Shown here piece after piece: positions 18,161 through 27,242 of a DNA stretch of 64,000 nt. The position numbers and the translations under genes were made by a program. This DNA comes from Kitasatospora cineracea (GTDB taxonomy: Bacteria > Actinomycetota > Actinomycetes > Streptomycetales > Streptomycetaceae): the NCBI RefSeq assembly GCF_003751605.1, contig NZ_RJVJ01000001.1:3348001-3412000 (forward strand). The letters are read 5' to 3'. The notes beneath the pieces were generated by a model, which worked only from the letters and a program-made list of their open reading frames with translations, was not told the DNA's origin and made no database searches. Within the stretch, counting starts at the first letter, position 1. Each line of letters starts with the position of its first letter.

Positions 18161-19587
18161 ACAACCCGGAGTGGGCCGGACTGCCGGTCGTCGTGGCGGG
18201 ACTCGGCCTCTCCGGGATCAGTGCCGCCCGCGTCCTGCACGGACTCGGCGCGCACGTCACCGTGGTGGACGGCGGTGACGGCCCGGGCCTCGCGGCCAAG
18301 GCCGCCGCCCTCACCGGACAGGGCGTCAGCGTCCGCCTCGGCGACGGCGCCACCCTGCCCGAGGGCACCGCCCTGGTCGTCACCTCGCCCGGCTGGGCCC
18401 CCGACAGCCCGCTGTTCGCCGCCGCCGACGCGGCCGGCGTCCCGGTCTGGGGCGACGTCGAACTCGCCTGGCGGCTGCGCACCCCGCACCCCGCCACCGG
18501 CGAACCGGCCCCCTGGCTGGCCGTCACCGGCACCAACGGCAAGACCACCACCGTCCAGATGCTCGCCTCGATCCTCACCGCCGCGGGCAAGCGCACCGCC
18601 GCGGTCGGCAACGTCGGCGTCTCGGTGCTGGACGCCGTGCTCGCCGAGGAGCCGTACGACGTGCTGGCCGTCGAACTCTCCAGCTACCAGCTGCACTGGG
18701 CGCCCTCGCTGCGGGTGCACTCCGGCGCGGTCCTCAACCTCGCGCCCGACCACCTCGACTGGCACGGCTCGATGGAGGCGTACGCCGCCGACAAGGGCCG
18801 GATCTACGAGGGCAACCAGGTCGCCTGCGTCTACAACCTGACCGACCCGGCCACCGAGGCGCTGGTCCGCGAGGCCGACGTCGAGGAGGGCTGCCGGGCC
18901 GTCGGCTTCGGCCTCGACGCCCCCGCCGTCTCCAACCTCGGCGTGGTCGACGGCCTGCTGGTCGACCGGGCCTTCGTCGCCGACCGGGCCAACGCGGCCG
19001 CCGAACTCGGCGCCGTCGCCGACGTGAACCCGCCGGCCCCGCACAACATCACCAACGCGCTGGCCGCCGCCGCGCTGGCCCGCGCCTACGGCGTCGACGC
19101 CAAGGCCGTCCGGGACGGGCTGCGCGCCTTCACCCCCGACGCGCACCGGATCGCGCACGTCGCCGAACTCGACGGCGTCACCTACGTCGACGACTCCAAG
19201 GCCACCAACACCCACGCCGCCGCCGCCTCGCTGGCCGCGTACCGGCCGGTGGTGTGGATCGCCGGCGGCCTGGCCAAGGGCGCCGCCTTCGACGAGCTGG
19301 TCGCCGACGCCGCACCCCGGCTGCGGGCCGCCGTGCTGATCGGCCAGGACCGGCAGCTGATCCGCGAGGCGCTGGAGCGACACGCCCCGCAGGTCCCGGT
19401 CTTCGAGCCCGCACCGGGCCAGACTGGCGCCGGAGCGATGGCCGCGGTCGTCGCGGCCGCGGCCGCCGCCGCCGAGAAGGGCGACACCGTCCTGCTGGCG
19501 CCCGCCTGCGCCTCGATGGACATGTTCACCAACTACGGTGAGCGCGGCGACCTGTTCGCCGCCGCCGTCCGGGCCCTGCAGCCCTGA
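18157..19587 (+). CDS. murD: UDP-MurNAc-L-alanine:D-glutamate ligase MurD
   Basis: A 476-residue Mur ligase that adds D-Glu to UDP-MurNAc-L-Ala. The N-terminal Rossmann motif [15 protein letters not shown] binds the substrate. The P-loop is [10 protein letters not shown], followed by GNVGVSVLD and ELSSYQL. The late motifs [15 protein letters not shown] and [20 protein letters not shown] are MurD-specific. The start ATG 18157 overlaps the mraY stop (ATGA). A longer frame running back into mraY is coincidental. It is followed by a 112-base gap with a hairpin, the first clear break in the cluster after murE. Confidence 0.96.
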   Translation: MNNPEWAGLPVVVAGLGLSGISAARVLHGLGAHVTVVDGGDGPGLAAKAAALTGQGVSVRLGDGATLPEGTALVVTSPGWAPDSPLFAAADAAGVPVWGDVELAWRLRTPHPATGEPAPWLAVTGTNGKTTTVQMLASILTAAGKRTAAVGNVGVSVLDAVLAEEPYDVLAVELSSYQLHWAPSLRVHSGAVLNLAPDHLDWHGSMEAYAADKGRIYEGNQVACVYNLTDPATEALVREADVEEGCRAVGFGLDAPAVSNLGVVDGLLVDRAFVADRANAAAELGAVADVNPPAPHNITNALAAAALARAYGVDAKAVRDGLRAFTPDAHRIAHVAELDGVTYVDDSKATNTHAAAASLAAYRPVVWIAGGLAKGAAFDELVADAAPRLRAAVLIGQDRQLIREALERHAPQVPVFEPAPGQTGAGAMAAVVAAAAAAAEKGDTVLLAPACASMDMFTNYGERGDLFAAAVRALQP

Positions 19588-19599
19588 GCCACGCACCAC

Positions 19600-19641
19600 G
19601 AGGTCGCGCCCGCCGGCGGCTCACCGCCCGGGCGCGGCCTC
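19600..19641 (+). terminator. Hairpin between murD and ftsW (terminator or attenuator)
   Basis: The arms 19600-19612 and 19629-19641 pair over 13 positions with one G-T, around a 16-base loop. No T-run follows. It lies between co-directed genes, so partial termination that sets the murD/ftsW ratio is as likely as full termination. Confidence 0.5.
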
Positions 19642-19699
19642 GCCGTCGGAGGACCCCCGGCGCGTTCCCGTCCGTGACCCGAACCGTGAGGAGCCCGTG

Positions 19700-21064
19700 G
19701 TGCCGACCAGGGAGAAGGAGCCGCCCCAGGGCCTCCAGCTGATCTCGGCGACCACCACCACCTTCAAGTCGGCCGGCCCGATCGCCCGCTTCCGGGCCGC
19801 CCGGGAGCGGTTCGGCTACCTGATGGCCCGCCCGCTGACGCCGTACTACCTGATCCTGGGCGCCGCGCTGCTGCTGGTCGTGCTGGGCCTGGTGATGGTG
19901 TTCTCCGCCTCGCAGAGCGTGGTGGTCGAGTACGGCCTGCCGATGACGTTCTTCTTCCGCAAGCAGCTGATCGCCCTGCTGCTCGGCGGGGCGATCGCCG
20001 TGGCGCTGACCCGGGCCCCGGTCCGGGTGCTGCGGGCCGCCGTCTACCCGCTGCTGTTCGGCGTGGTGGGCGCGCTGGTGCTGGTGGCCATCCCCGGCGT
20101 CGGCGTGCGGATCAACGGCAACCGGAACTGGATCAGCCTGGGCTTCTTCCAGATCCAGCCGTCCGAGTTCGCCAAGCTCGCCCTGCTGCTGTGGGCGGCC
20201 GACCTGCTGGCCCGCAAGCAGCGCACCCACATGCTGGACCAGTGGAAGCACCTGCTGGTCCCGCTGGTGCCCGGCACCGTCGTGCTGATGATGCTGATCA
20301 TGATCGGCGGCGACATGGGCACCACCATGGTGCTGATCGCCATCCTGTTCGGCCTGCTCTGGATGGTCGGCGCCCCGCTGCGGCTGTTCGCCGCGACCCT
20401 GGGCATCGCGGTGGTCGCCTGCACCGCGCTGATCATCACGGTGCCGCACCGGCTGGGCCGGCTCTCCTGCGTCGGCGTCACCAAGCCCGACCCCTCGATG
20501 GACTGCTTCCAGGCCCTGCACGGCCTGTACGCCCTGGCCGCGGGCGGGCCGTTCGGATCCGGACTGGGCGCCGGGGTGGAGAAGTGGGGGCAACTCCCGG
20601 AGGCCCACACCGACTTCATCTTCGCCGCGACCGGCGAGGAGCTCGGCCTGGTGGGGACGCTGTCGGTGCTCGGCCTCTTCGCGGCACTAGGCTACGCGGG
20701 TATCCGAGTGGCCCTCGGCACCACGGACCCGTTCGTGCGGTACGCGGCGGGCGCCGCCACCACGTGGATCATGGCTCAGGCCGTGGTCAACCTGGGGTCG
20801 GCGCTGGGACTCCTGCCCATCGCGGGCGTCCCGCTGCCGCTGTTCTCGTACGGCGGTTCCGCGATGCTGTCGGCCATGTGCGCCGTCGGGCTGCTGCTGT
20901 GCTTCGCACGCAGTTCCCCGGCGGCGAAGGCAGCGCTGGCTGCCCGGCCCCGCAGATGGCGAAAAGGGGCCAACTCCCGGTTCGGGCCCGTCCTGGACCG
21001 GGTGCTGCCAGGTAGGAAAACCACAGCGCGCAAGGCCCCCCGGCCGCCGCGCAGGGAGCGGTGA
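19700..21064 (+). CDS. ftsW: Septal peptidoglycan glycosyltransferase FtsW (SEDS family)
   Basis: A 454-residue SEDS polymerase that makes septal glycan from lipid II and works with FtsI. About ten membrane helices are visible. Conserved SEDS blocks include GNRNWISLGFFQIQPSEFAKL, the extracellular loop EAHTDFIFAATGEELG, and PLPLFSYGGSAMLS near the end. The C-terminal tail is basic and cytosolic. I start at the second of two adjacent GTG codons (19700), 6 bases after gaggag; the frame is open further back into murD. It is followed by murG after 6 bases. Confidence 0.95.
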   Translation: MPTREKEPPQGLQLISATTTTFKSAGPIARFRAARERFGYLMARPLTPYYLILGAALLLVVLGLVMVFSASQSVVVEYGLPMTFFFRKQLIALLLGGAIAVALTRAPVRVLRAAVYPLLFGVVGALVLVAIPGVGVRINGNRNWISLGFFQIQPSEFAKLALLLWAADLLARKQRTHMLDQWKHLLVPLVPGTVVLMMLIMIGGDMGTTMVLIAILFGLLWMVGAPLRLFAATLGIAVVACTALIITVPHRLGRLSCVGVTKPDPSMDCFQALHGLYALAAGGPFGSGLGAGVEKWGQLPEAHTDFIFAATGEELGLVGTLSVLGLFAALGYAGIRVALGTTDPFVRYAAGAATTWIMAQAVVNLGSALGLLPIAGVPLPLFSYGGSAMLSAMCAVGLLLCFARSSPAAKAALAARPRRWRKGANSRFGPVLDRVLPGRKTTARKAPRPPRRER

Positions 21065-21070
21065 ATTTCG

Positions 21071-22177
21071 GTGCATGTCGTACTCGCCGGCGGCGGGACC
21101 GCCGGTCACATCGAGCCGGCCATGGCGCTCGCGGACGCGCTGCGCAGGCACGACCCGTCCGTCGGGATCACCGCCCTCGGCACCGAGCGCGGCCTGGAGA
21201 CCCGGCTGGTCCCCGAGCGCGGCTACGAGCTGGCGCTGATCCCGGCCGTGCCGCTGCCCCGCAAGCCCACCCCGGAACTGATCACCGTCCCGGGCCGGCT
21301 GCGCGGCACCGTGCGCGCCGCCCAGGAGGTGATCGAGCGGGTCAACGCGGACGCGGTGGTCGGCTTCGGCGGCTACGTGGCGATGCCCGCCTACCTGGCG
21401 GCCAAGCGGGCCGGCGTGCCGATCGTGGTGCACGAGGCCAACGCCCGCCCCGGCCTGGCCAACAAGATCGGCGCCCGCTACAGCGACTTCGTCGCGGTCT
21501 CCACCCCGGACTCCAAGCTGCGCGACTCCCGCTACATCGGCATCCCGCTGCGCCGCACCATCGCCACCCTGGACCGCGGCACCGTCCGCCCGGAGGCCCG
21601 GCACCACTTCGGCCTCGACCAGCGGCTGCCCACCCTGCTGGTCTCCGGCGGCTCGCAGGGCGCCCGCCGGCTGAACGAGACGGTGCAGGCGATCGCGCCC
21701 CGGCTCCAGCAGTACGGCGTGCAGATCCTGCACGCGGTCGGCCCGAAGAACGAGCTGCCGACCATCGACGACATCCCCGGCATGCCGCCGTACCGGGCGC
21801 TGCCGTACCTGGACCGGATGGACCTGGCCTACGCGGCGGCCGACATGATGCTCTGCCGGGCCGGCGCGATGACGGTGGCCGAGCTGGCCGCGGTGGGCCT
21901 GCCGGCCGCGTTCGTGCCGCTGCCGATCGGCAACGGCGAGCAGCGGCTGAACGCCCAGCCGATGGTGAAGGCGGGCGGCGGCCTGCTGGTCGACGACGCC
22001 GAGCTGACCCCGGACTGGGTGCTGAAGAACGTGCTTCCGGTGCTGACCGATCCGGCCCGGCTGTGGGAGATGTCGCGCGCGGCCGCCGAGTTCGGCCGCC
22101 GGGACGCCGACGACCTGCTGGTGCAGATGGTGTACGAGGCGATCGAGGCCGCCCGCGGCGGCCGCCGCCGTGGCTGA
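21071..22177 (+). CDS. murG: Lipid I GlcNAc transferase MurG
   Basis: A 368-residue GT28 glycosyltransferase that adds GlcNAc to lipid I at the inner membrane face, giving lipid II. The N-terminal loop [17 protein letters not shown], the [11 protein letters not shown] block, the second glycine loop [13 protein letters not shown] and the nucleotide-binding segment [20 protein letters not shown] are all diagnostic. The start is GTG 21071, a few bases after a gggagcgg sequence at the end of ftsW. Its last 8 bases overlap ftsQ, so murG and ftsQ are coupled. Confidence 0.97.
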   Translation: MHVVLAGGGTAGHIEPAMALADALRRHDPSVGITALGTERGLETRLVPERGYELALIPAVPLPRKPTPELITVPGRLRGTVRAAQEVIERVNADAVVGFGGYVAMPAYLAAKRAGVPIVVHEANARPGLANKIGARYSDFVAVSTPDSKLRDSRYIGIPLRRTIATLDRGTVRPEARHHFGLDQRLPTLLVSGGSQGARRLNETVQAIAPRLQQYGVQILHAVGPKNELPTIDDIPGMPPYRALPYLDRMDLAYAAADMMLCRAGAMTVAELAAVGLPAAFVPLPIGNGEQRLNAQPMVKAGGGLLVDDAELTPDWVLKNVLPVLTDPARLWEMSRAAAEFGRRDADDLLVQMVYEAIEAARGGRRRG

Positions 22178-22943
22178 CGAGGAGTACGAGGAGGAGCTGG
22201 GGGAGGAGGGCGGCCCCGCCCGCCCGCCCCGGCTCCGCCTGTCCCGCCGGGGCGTCGCGGTGCTGGCCGCGCTGGGCGCGCTGGTGGCGGGGGCGCTCGG
22301 CTGGACGGTGTTCTTCTCCTCCGCCCTGGACGTCCGGGGGGTGGCCGTCCAGGGCCTGGACTCGGGCCGGCTGACCCAGCAGGACGTCGAGCGGGCGCTC
22401 GGCGGCACCGCCCGCGGCCCGCTGGCCCGGGTCGACCTGGACGAGGCCCGGGCCGAGGTGGCGAAGGTGCCCCGGGTGGCTCGGGCCGAGGTCTGGCGCG
22501 GCTGGCCGCACACCCTGCGGGTGAAGGTCACCGAGCGCCGCCCGGTGGCGGCGATCCAGCACGAGGGCGGCGGCTTCGTCCAGGTCGACGCGGACGGTGT
22601 GGAGTTCGCCACCGAGCCGCAACCCCCCGCCGGCGTCCCGGTGGTGGCGCTCGACCTGAGCGGGCCCGCGCAGGACGCGCTGTCCGTGATCGACCGCCCG
22701 GCCCTGGTCCGCGCGGCGATCACGGTGGCGGCCGGCCTGCCGCCGGAGGTGGCGCAGCAGGCCGGTTCGCTCACGGTCCACTCCTACGACGACATCCGGC
22801 TGAAGCTGGCCTCCGGCGCGACGGTGCGCTGGGGCAGCGCGCAGGACACCGGTCGGAAGGCGAAGGTGCTGACCGCCCTGCTCGGTCGGAAGGCGTCGAA
22901 TTACGACGTGAGTGCGCCGGATGCCCCGGCGGTGTCCGGCTGA
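22170..22943 (+). CDS. ftsQ: Cell division protein FtsQ
   Basis: A 257-residue bitopic divisome protein. An acidic, Glu-rich cytosolic start is followed by one membrane helix (about residues 27-50). A POTRA domain begins at [21 protein letters not shown], and a beta domain follows with the conserved [11 protein letters not shown]. It links early and late divisome parts and, in Streptomyces, is needed mainly for sporulation septa. GTG 22170 lies within the murG end. The 334-base space after it holds the ftsZ promoters. Confidence 0.93.
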   Translation: MADEEYEEELGEEGGPARPPRLRLSRRGVAVLAALGALVAGALGWTVFFSSALDVRGVAVQGLDSGRLTQQDVERALGGTARGPLARVDLDEARAEVAKVPRVARAEVWRGWPHTLRVKVTERRPVAAIQHEGGGFVQVDADGVEFATEPQPPAGVPVVALDLSGPAQDALSVIDRPALVRAAITVAAGLPPEVAQQAGSLTVHSYDDIRLKLASGATVRWGSAQDTGRKAKVLTALLGRKASNYDVSAPDAPAVSG

Positions 22944-23277
22944 TCCGGTAAGTTCTGTTGCCGGGGGCGGTATTGACGGAGCCACGGCTCCGGTCCGACC
23001 CTTGGTGGTCACCCCGGTTTCACCGTGGGGTCGATGATCACATAGGCTCAAAAGAAAAAGGGAAGCTCGGCGTGTTCGTTGAAACGCGCGCCGGTTGCGA
23101 CCTACTGTCCTGTGTCAACGAGCTGTGCTCGACACCGAGGTGACACGGGCACAGCCATAACCCTCAACCTCAAGTTTAGGGTTCGGGTTGGAACCACGTG
23201 CTTCCCACCCATCGACATCCGTCGGCCTTCACAATCCAGGGGAGCCGACCCGGAAATTCGAGGCGAGAGGCCCCGAC
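22944..23277 (+). promoter_or_regulatory. ftsZ control region with two promoters and three GACAC sites
   Basis: Promoter A is TTCACC (23019-23024), an 18-base spacer and TAGGCT (23043-23048). Promoter B is TTGAAA (23079-23084), an 18-base spacer and TACTGT (23103-23108). GACAC lies at 23131-23135 and 23142-23146, with its complement GTGTC at 23112-23116; this is the WhiA motif known from Streptomyces. An aaccct/agggtt dyad (23159-23164, 23178-23183) follows. The region is AT-richer than its surroundings. Several promoters before ftsZ, one used in sporulation, are established for S. coelicolor. No gene is supported here. Confidence 0.75.
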
Positions 23278-24495
23278 GTGGCAGCACCCCAGAACTACCT
23301 CGCGGTCATCAAGGTCGTCGGCATCGGCGGCGGCGGAGTCAACGCCATCAACCGGATGATCGAGGTCGGCCTCAAGGGCGTCGAATTCATCGCGATCAAC
23401 ACCGATGCCCAGGCGCTGCTGATGAGCGACGCCGACGTGAAGCTCGACGTCGGCCGCGAACTCACCCGCGGCCTCGGCGCCGGCGCCAACCCCGAGGTCG
23501 GCCGGAAGGCGGCCGAGGACCACCGCGAGGAGATCGAGGAGGTCCTCAAGGGGGCCGACATGGTCTTCGTGACGGCCGGCGAGGGCGGCGGCACCGGCAC
23601 CGGCGGCGCGCCGGTGGTGGCCAACATCGCCCGCTCGCTCGGCGCCCTCACCATCGGCGTGGTCACCCGGCCGTTCACCTTCGAGGGCCGCCGCCGGGCC
23701 AACCAGGCCGAGGACGGCATCGCCAGCCTGCGCGAGCAGGTGGACACCCTGATCGTCATCCCCAACGACCGGCTGCTGTCGATCTCCGACCGCCAGGTCT
23801 CGGTGCTGGACGCGTTCCGCTCCGCCGACCAGGTGCTGCTCTCCGGCGTGCAGGGCATCACCGACCTGATCACCACCCCCGGCCTGATCAACCTGGACTT
23901 CGCGGACGTGAAGTCGGTCATGTCGGACGCCGGTTCGGCGCTGATGGGCATCGGCTCGGCCCGCGGCGAGGACCGCGCCAAGGCCGCCGCCGTGATGGCG
24001 ATCTCCTCGCCGCTGCTGGAGGCGTCCATCGACGGCGCCCGCGGCGTGCTGCTCTCCATCTCCGGCGGCTCCGACCTCGGCCTGTTCGAGATCAACGAGG
24101 CCGCCCAGCTGGTCAGCGAGGCCGCCCACCCGGAGGCGAACATCATCTTCGGCGCGGTCATCGACGACGCGCTCGGCGACGAGGTCCGGGTCACCGTGAT
24201 CGCCGCCGGGTTCGACGGGGGGCAGCCGCCCGCCATCGTCCGCGAGCCGGTGGTCAAGTCGACCTCCTCGTCCGCGGCGTCCTCGTCCACGCCGGCCCCG
24301 GAGCGCCCGGCCACCCGCCCGTCCTACGGCTCGATCGGCTCGGTCACCCGCGCCGAGGAGCCGTCGCGCACCGCCGAGGCGCCGGCCCCGGTGACGGCCG
24401 CCGCCCCGCCGGTGCCGCCGCAGGTCCAGCCGGTCCGGCAGCCGTACGTCGAGAGCCCCGCGGAGGAGCTCGACGTGCCGGACTTCCTCAAGTGA
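23278..24495 (+). CDS. ftsZ: Cell division GTPase FtsZ
   Basis: A 405-residue tubulin homologue that polymerises into the Z ring (sporulation ladders in Streptomyces). The GTP-binding signature [10 protein letters not shown], the N-terminal [16 protein letters not shown] and the T7-loop region [11 protein letters not shown] are intact. A variable Ser/Pro/Ala linker (about residues 318-392) leads to the C-terminal peptide [10 protein letters not shown], which binds partners such as SepF. The start is GTG 23278, 7 bases after gagagg, and gives the [12 protein letters not shown] terminus known from Streptomyces FtsZ. The frame open to 23188 is leader. The stop overlaps pgeF. Confidence 0.98.
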   Translation: MAAPQNYLAVIKVVGIGGGGVNAINRMIEVGLKGVEFIAINTDAQALLMSDADVKLDVGRELTRGLGAGANPEVGRKAAEDHREEIEEVLKGADMVFVTAGEGGGTGTGGAPVVANIARSLGALTIGVVTRPFTFEGRRRANQAEDGIASLREQVDTLIVIPNDRLLSISDRQVSVLDAFRSADQVLLSGVQGITDLITTPGLINLDFADVKSVMSDAGSALMGIGSARGEDRAKAAAVMAISSPLLEASIDGARGVLLSISGGSDLGLFEINEAAQLVSEAAHPEANIIFGAVIDDALGDEVRVTVIAAGFDGGQPPAIVREPVVKSTSSSAASSSTPAPERPATRPSYGSIGSVTRAEEPSRTAEAPAPVTAAAPPVPPQVQPVRQPYVESPAEELDVPDFLK

Positions 24496-25226
24496 TCGAT
24501 ACGTTCTCCCGACACGGTGCTCACTTCGCCTCCACCACCCGGTGGGGCGGGGTGAGCACCGCGCCGTACGGGGAGCTCAACCTCGGCGGTGCGGTGGGCG
24601 ATTCGTCCGAATCCGTCAAGCAGAACCGTTTCTTCGCGGCCGGGGAGCTGGGGCTGGATCCGGCCGATGTGGTCTGGATGAACCAGGTGCACGGCGCCGA
24701 GGTCGCGGTGGTGACGGGGCGCCAGCCCGAGGGCACCGCCCCGACCGTCGACGCGGTGGTCACCGACCGCCCGCTGGCCCTGGCCGTGCTCACCGCCGAC
24801 TGCACCCCGGTGCTGCTGGCGGACCCCGCCGCCGGCGTGGTCGGCGCGGCGCACGCGGGCCGACCGGGCCTGGCCGCCGGGGTCGTCCCCGCGGTGGTCG
24901 CCGCGATGCGCGAACTGGGCGCCCGCCCCGAGCGGATGCTGGCCGCGATCGGCCCCGCGGTCTGCGGCCGCTGCTACGAGGTGCCGGAGGCGATGCGCGC
25001 CGAGGTCGCCGCGCTCGTCCCGGCCGCGTACGCCGAGACCTCCTGGGGCACCCCCGCGCTGGACGTCCCCGCCGGGGCCGCCGCACAGCTCGCCGCGGCG
25101 GGCGTGCAGGATGTGGTCCGATCATCCGTCTGCACCCTCGAATCGCCGGACCACTACTCCTACCGCCGGGAGCAGCGGACCGGCCGACTCGCGAGCTACG
25201 TCTGGCTGGGGCCCTCACACTCATGA
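24492..25226 (+). CDS. pgeF: Peptidoglycan editing factor PgeF (YfiH/YlmD, laccase-domain)
   Basis: A 244-residue Cu-oxidase_4 (DUF152) family protein. The conserved blocks are [29 protein letters not shown], and [13 protein letters not shown] with metal-site His and Cys residues. E. coli YfiH removes wrong UDP-MurNAc-L-Ser intermediates, which keeps the peptidoglycan precursor correct and suits its place beside mur genes. Here the usual HAGWRG is HAGRPG, as in other streptomycetes as far as I recall. GTG 24492 overlaps the ftsZ stop, and the end forms ATGA with the next gene. Confidence 0.92.
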   Translation: MIDTFSRHGAHFASTTRWGGVSTAPYGELNLGGAVGDSSESVKQNRFFAAGELGLDPADVVWMNQVHGAEVAVVTGRQPEGTAPTVDAVVTDRPLALAVLTADCTPVLLADPAAGVVGAAHAGRPGLAAGVVPAVVAAMRELGARPERMLAAIGPAVCGRCYEVPEAMRAEVAALVPAAYAETSWGTPALDVPAGAAAQLAAAGVQDVVRSSVCTLESPDHYSYRREQRTGRLASYVWLGPSHS

Positions 25227-26011
25227 CGAACGACATCTACGGTCCGTTCCCGGGCGGACCGGACTTCGCCGCCGCCCTCACCGAGGGGCAGCGCGCCCGC
25301 TACGAGCAGCTCGGCGCCAACCTCGACGTGGTCGAGCGCCGGATCGCCGACGCCTGCGCCGCGGCGGGCCGCCCGCGCGCGGAGGTCACCCTGATCGTGG
25401 TGACCAAGACCTACCCGGCCGAGGACACCGCGCTGCTCGCCGGGCTCGGCGTCACCGACGTCGCCGAGAACCGCGACCAGGACGCCGCCCCCAAGGCCGA
25501 GCTGTGCGGCCAACTCCCGCTGGACTGGCACTTCGTGGGCCAACTGCAGACCAACAAGGCCCGCTCGGTGGTCCGTTACTCCGACGTCGTGCACTCGGTG
25601 GACCGGGCCCGGCTGGTCGACTCGCTGGCCGCCGCCGTCCGCGCCGCCGAACGTTCGCCGCTGGGCTGCCTGGTGCAGGTGGCCCTGGACAAGGAGGCGG
25701 GGGAGGGCGAGCACCGCGCGGGCGTCGCCCCGGCCGAGGTGCTCGCGCTGGCGGAGAAGATCGCCGACACGCCCGGGCTGCGGCTCGACGGCGTGATGAC
25801 GGTCGCCCCGCTCGCCGGCCCGCTGGCGGGCGACCCGGCGCGCGCCTTCGCGCGGCTGGCGGAAATCGCAAGCGACGTACGCGCGGCCCATCCGGCTGCA
25901 ACCATGGTCTCGGCAGGGATGAGCGGGGACTTGGAGCAGGCGATCGCCGCCGGGGCGACACACGTACGCGTCGGTACGGCGGTACTCGGAGTGCGGTCAC
26001 CGCTCGGGTAA
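25223..26011 (+). CDS. ylmE: YggS/PLPBP family pyridoxal phosphate-binding protein
   Basis: A 262-residue TIM-barrel PLP-binding protein. The PLP lysine is in VTLIVVTKTYPAED. Family motifs WHFVGQLQTNKAR (phosphate and PLP surroundings), the LDGVMTV strand and MSAGMSGDLEQAIAAGATHVRVGTAVLG at the C terminus are present in full. The family controls free PLP and amino-acid balance rather than catalysing a known reaction; near the dcw cluster it is called ylmE. ATG 25223 overlaps the pgeF stop. A 194-base gap with a repeated sequence separates it from sepF. Confidence 0.93.
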   Translation: MTNDIYGPFPGGPDFAAALTEGQRARYEQLGANLDVVERRIADACAAAGRPRAEVTLIVVTKTYPAEDTALLAGLGVTDVAENRDQDAAPKAELCGQLPLDWHFVGQLQTNKARSVVRYSDVVHSVDRARLVDSLAAAVRAAERSPLGCLVQVALDKEAGEGEHRAGVAPAEVLALAEKIADTPGLRLDGVMTVAPLAGPLAGDPARAFARLAEIASDVRAAHPAATMVSAGMSGDLEQAIAAGATHVRVGTAVLGVRSPLG

Positions 26012-26027
26012 CGTCACCGAGTAAGTA

Positions 26028-26081
26028 GATCAGACTGCAGGACAAAATAGGACAGAACCTAGCAGATGATCAGTCTGCAGG
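26028..26081 (+). promoter_or_regulatory. Pair of 14-bp repeats upstream of sepF
   Basis: gatcagactgcagg (26028-26041) recurs as gatcagtctgcagg (26068-26081). The start-to-start distance is 40 bases, about four helical turns. The differing base also makes cagactg and cagtctg inverted partners. The surrounding sequence is unusually A-rich for this genome. A single GACAC lies further on at 26171-26175. The pair looks like a two-site operator for the sepF-ylmG unit; the binding protein is unknown. Confidence 0.45.
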
Positions 26082-26205
26082 TAAACCGTGGATCGCATCC
26101 GAGCGCCTCTCCGCGGTCTGACGGACCGTCGGCCTGACAGATCGTAGGGGAACCGCGGCATCCGCAGGGCGACACGGTGGGCGCATGAGCGGAGGAGACA
26201 GCAGC

Positions 26206-26829
26206 ATGGCCGGCGCGATGCGCAAGATGGCGGTCTATCTCGGTCTGGTCGAGGACGAGACCTACGACAGCCAGGGGTACGACCCCGACGACGACTACGA
26301 CGCGGACCCGGAGCCGATCCGCACCGGCCGGACCGAGGACCTCCGGGCCGCGTCCGCCCCCGCTCCCGCCGCGCCCGCCCCGCAGCCGGCGCCCGTGGCG
26401 CACATCGCGCCCCAGCCGGTGCCCGCCGCGGTGCCGATCCGGCAGGAGCAGCCGCGGATGGCTCCCGTGTCGTCCATCACATCCGAGCGCCACCGCAACC
26501 TGGAGAAGAGCACCCCGGTGATCATGCCCAAGGTCGTCAACGAACGAGAGCCGTACCGCATCACCACGCTGCACCCGAGGACCTACAACGAGGCCCGTAC
26601 CATCGGGGAACAGTTCCGCGGCGGGACGCCCGTGATCATGAATTTGACCGAGATGGACGACACGGACGCCAAGCGGCTCGTAGACTTCGCCGCTGGACTG
26701 GTCTTCGGCCTGCACGGCAGTATCGAGCGCGTGACACAGAAGGTGTTCCTGCTGTCGCCTGCTAACGTCGATGTAACGGCGGAGGACAAGGCTCGGATCG
26801 CCGAGGGTGGGTTCTTCAACCAGAGCTGA
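26206..26829 (+). CDS. sepF: Cell division protein SepF
   Basis: A 207-residue Z-ring membrane tether. The N-terminal [18 protein letters not shown] forms the membrane-targeting amphipathic helix. A disordered acidic then Pro/Ala/Gln-rich linker follows. The C-terminal SepF domain (about residues 105-207) contains [18 protein letters not shown] and [27 protein letters not shown], which bind the FtsZ C terminus. The start ATG 26206 is set by GGAGGAG at 8 bases; an upstream ATG at 26185 has no such site. SepF replaces FtsA, which actinobacteria lack. Confidence 0.96.
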   Translation: MAGAMRKMAVYLGLVEDETYDSQGYDPDDDYDADPEPIRTGRTEDLRAASAPAPAAPAPQPAPVAHIAPQPVPAAVPIRQEQPRMAPVSSITSERHRNLEKSTPVIMPKVVNEREPYRITTLHPRTYNEARTIGEQFRGGTPVIMNLTEMDDTDAKRLVDFAAGLVFGLHGSIERVTQKVFLLSPANVDVTAEDKARIAEGGFFNQS

Positions 26830-26905
26830 CCCGACCACGACTACATGTGTGGGTCTGTTGACAGAGCGTCACTGACGGTACGTCGGACAGGGAGAGGGAG
26901 ACGCG

Positions 26906-27196
26906 ATGGGGATCTTCGGTTCGGTGCTCTACTGGGTGCTGACCGTGTTCCTGCTGATCCTGCTCTTCCGACTCGTCATGGACTGGGTGTTCCAGTTCGC
27001 CCGTTCATGGCGTCCCGGGAAGCCCATGGTCGTGGTGCTGGAGGCCACGTACACTGTCACGGATCCGCCACTCAAGCTTCTTCGGCGTTTCATTCCGCCG
27101 TTGCGTCTCGGGGGCGTGGCGCTCGACCTGTCCTTCTTCGTACTGATGATCATTGTGTATGTCCTGATCTCGCTCGTGCAGCGCCTGTCGTTCTGA
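26906..27196 (+). CDS. ylmG: YggT family membrane protein (YlmG)
   Basis: A 96-residue protein with two membrane helices (about residues 5-27 and 72-92) flanking the family loop TDPPLKLLRRFIPPLRLGGVALDLS. YggT/YlmG proteins are conserved beside sepF in Gram-positive bacteria and in plastids, and are linked to membrane or division processes without a known activity. The start is ATG 26906 behind gggagaggga. TTGACA at 26858-26863 may be a -35 box, but the -10 (TACGTC, 15 bases on) is poor. It probably shares the sepF transcript and leads into divIVA after 46 bases. Confidence 0.93.
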   Translation: MGIFGSVLYWVLTVFLLILLFRLVMDWVFQFARSWRPGKPMVVVLEATYTVTDPPLKLLRRFIPPLRLGGVALDLSFFVLMIIVYVLISLVQRLSF

Positions 27197-27242
27197 ACGA
27201 TGCGACAGGATGCCGGTCCGACGATCACGTTGAGGTGAAGAG

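Noticed and set aside
22958..23143. A 61-codon frame in the ftsZ leader
   Set aside because: No ribosome site, atypical codons, and it covers the promoters and GACAC sites.
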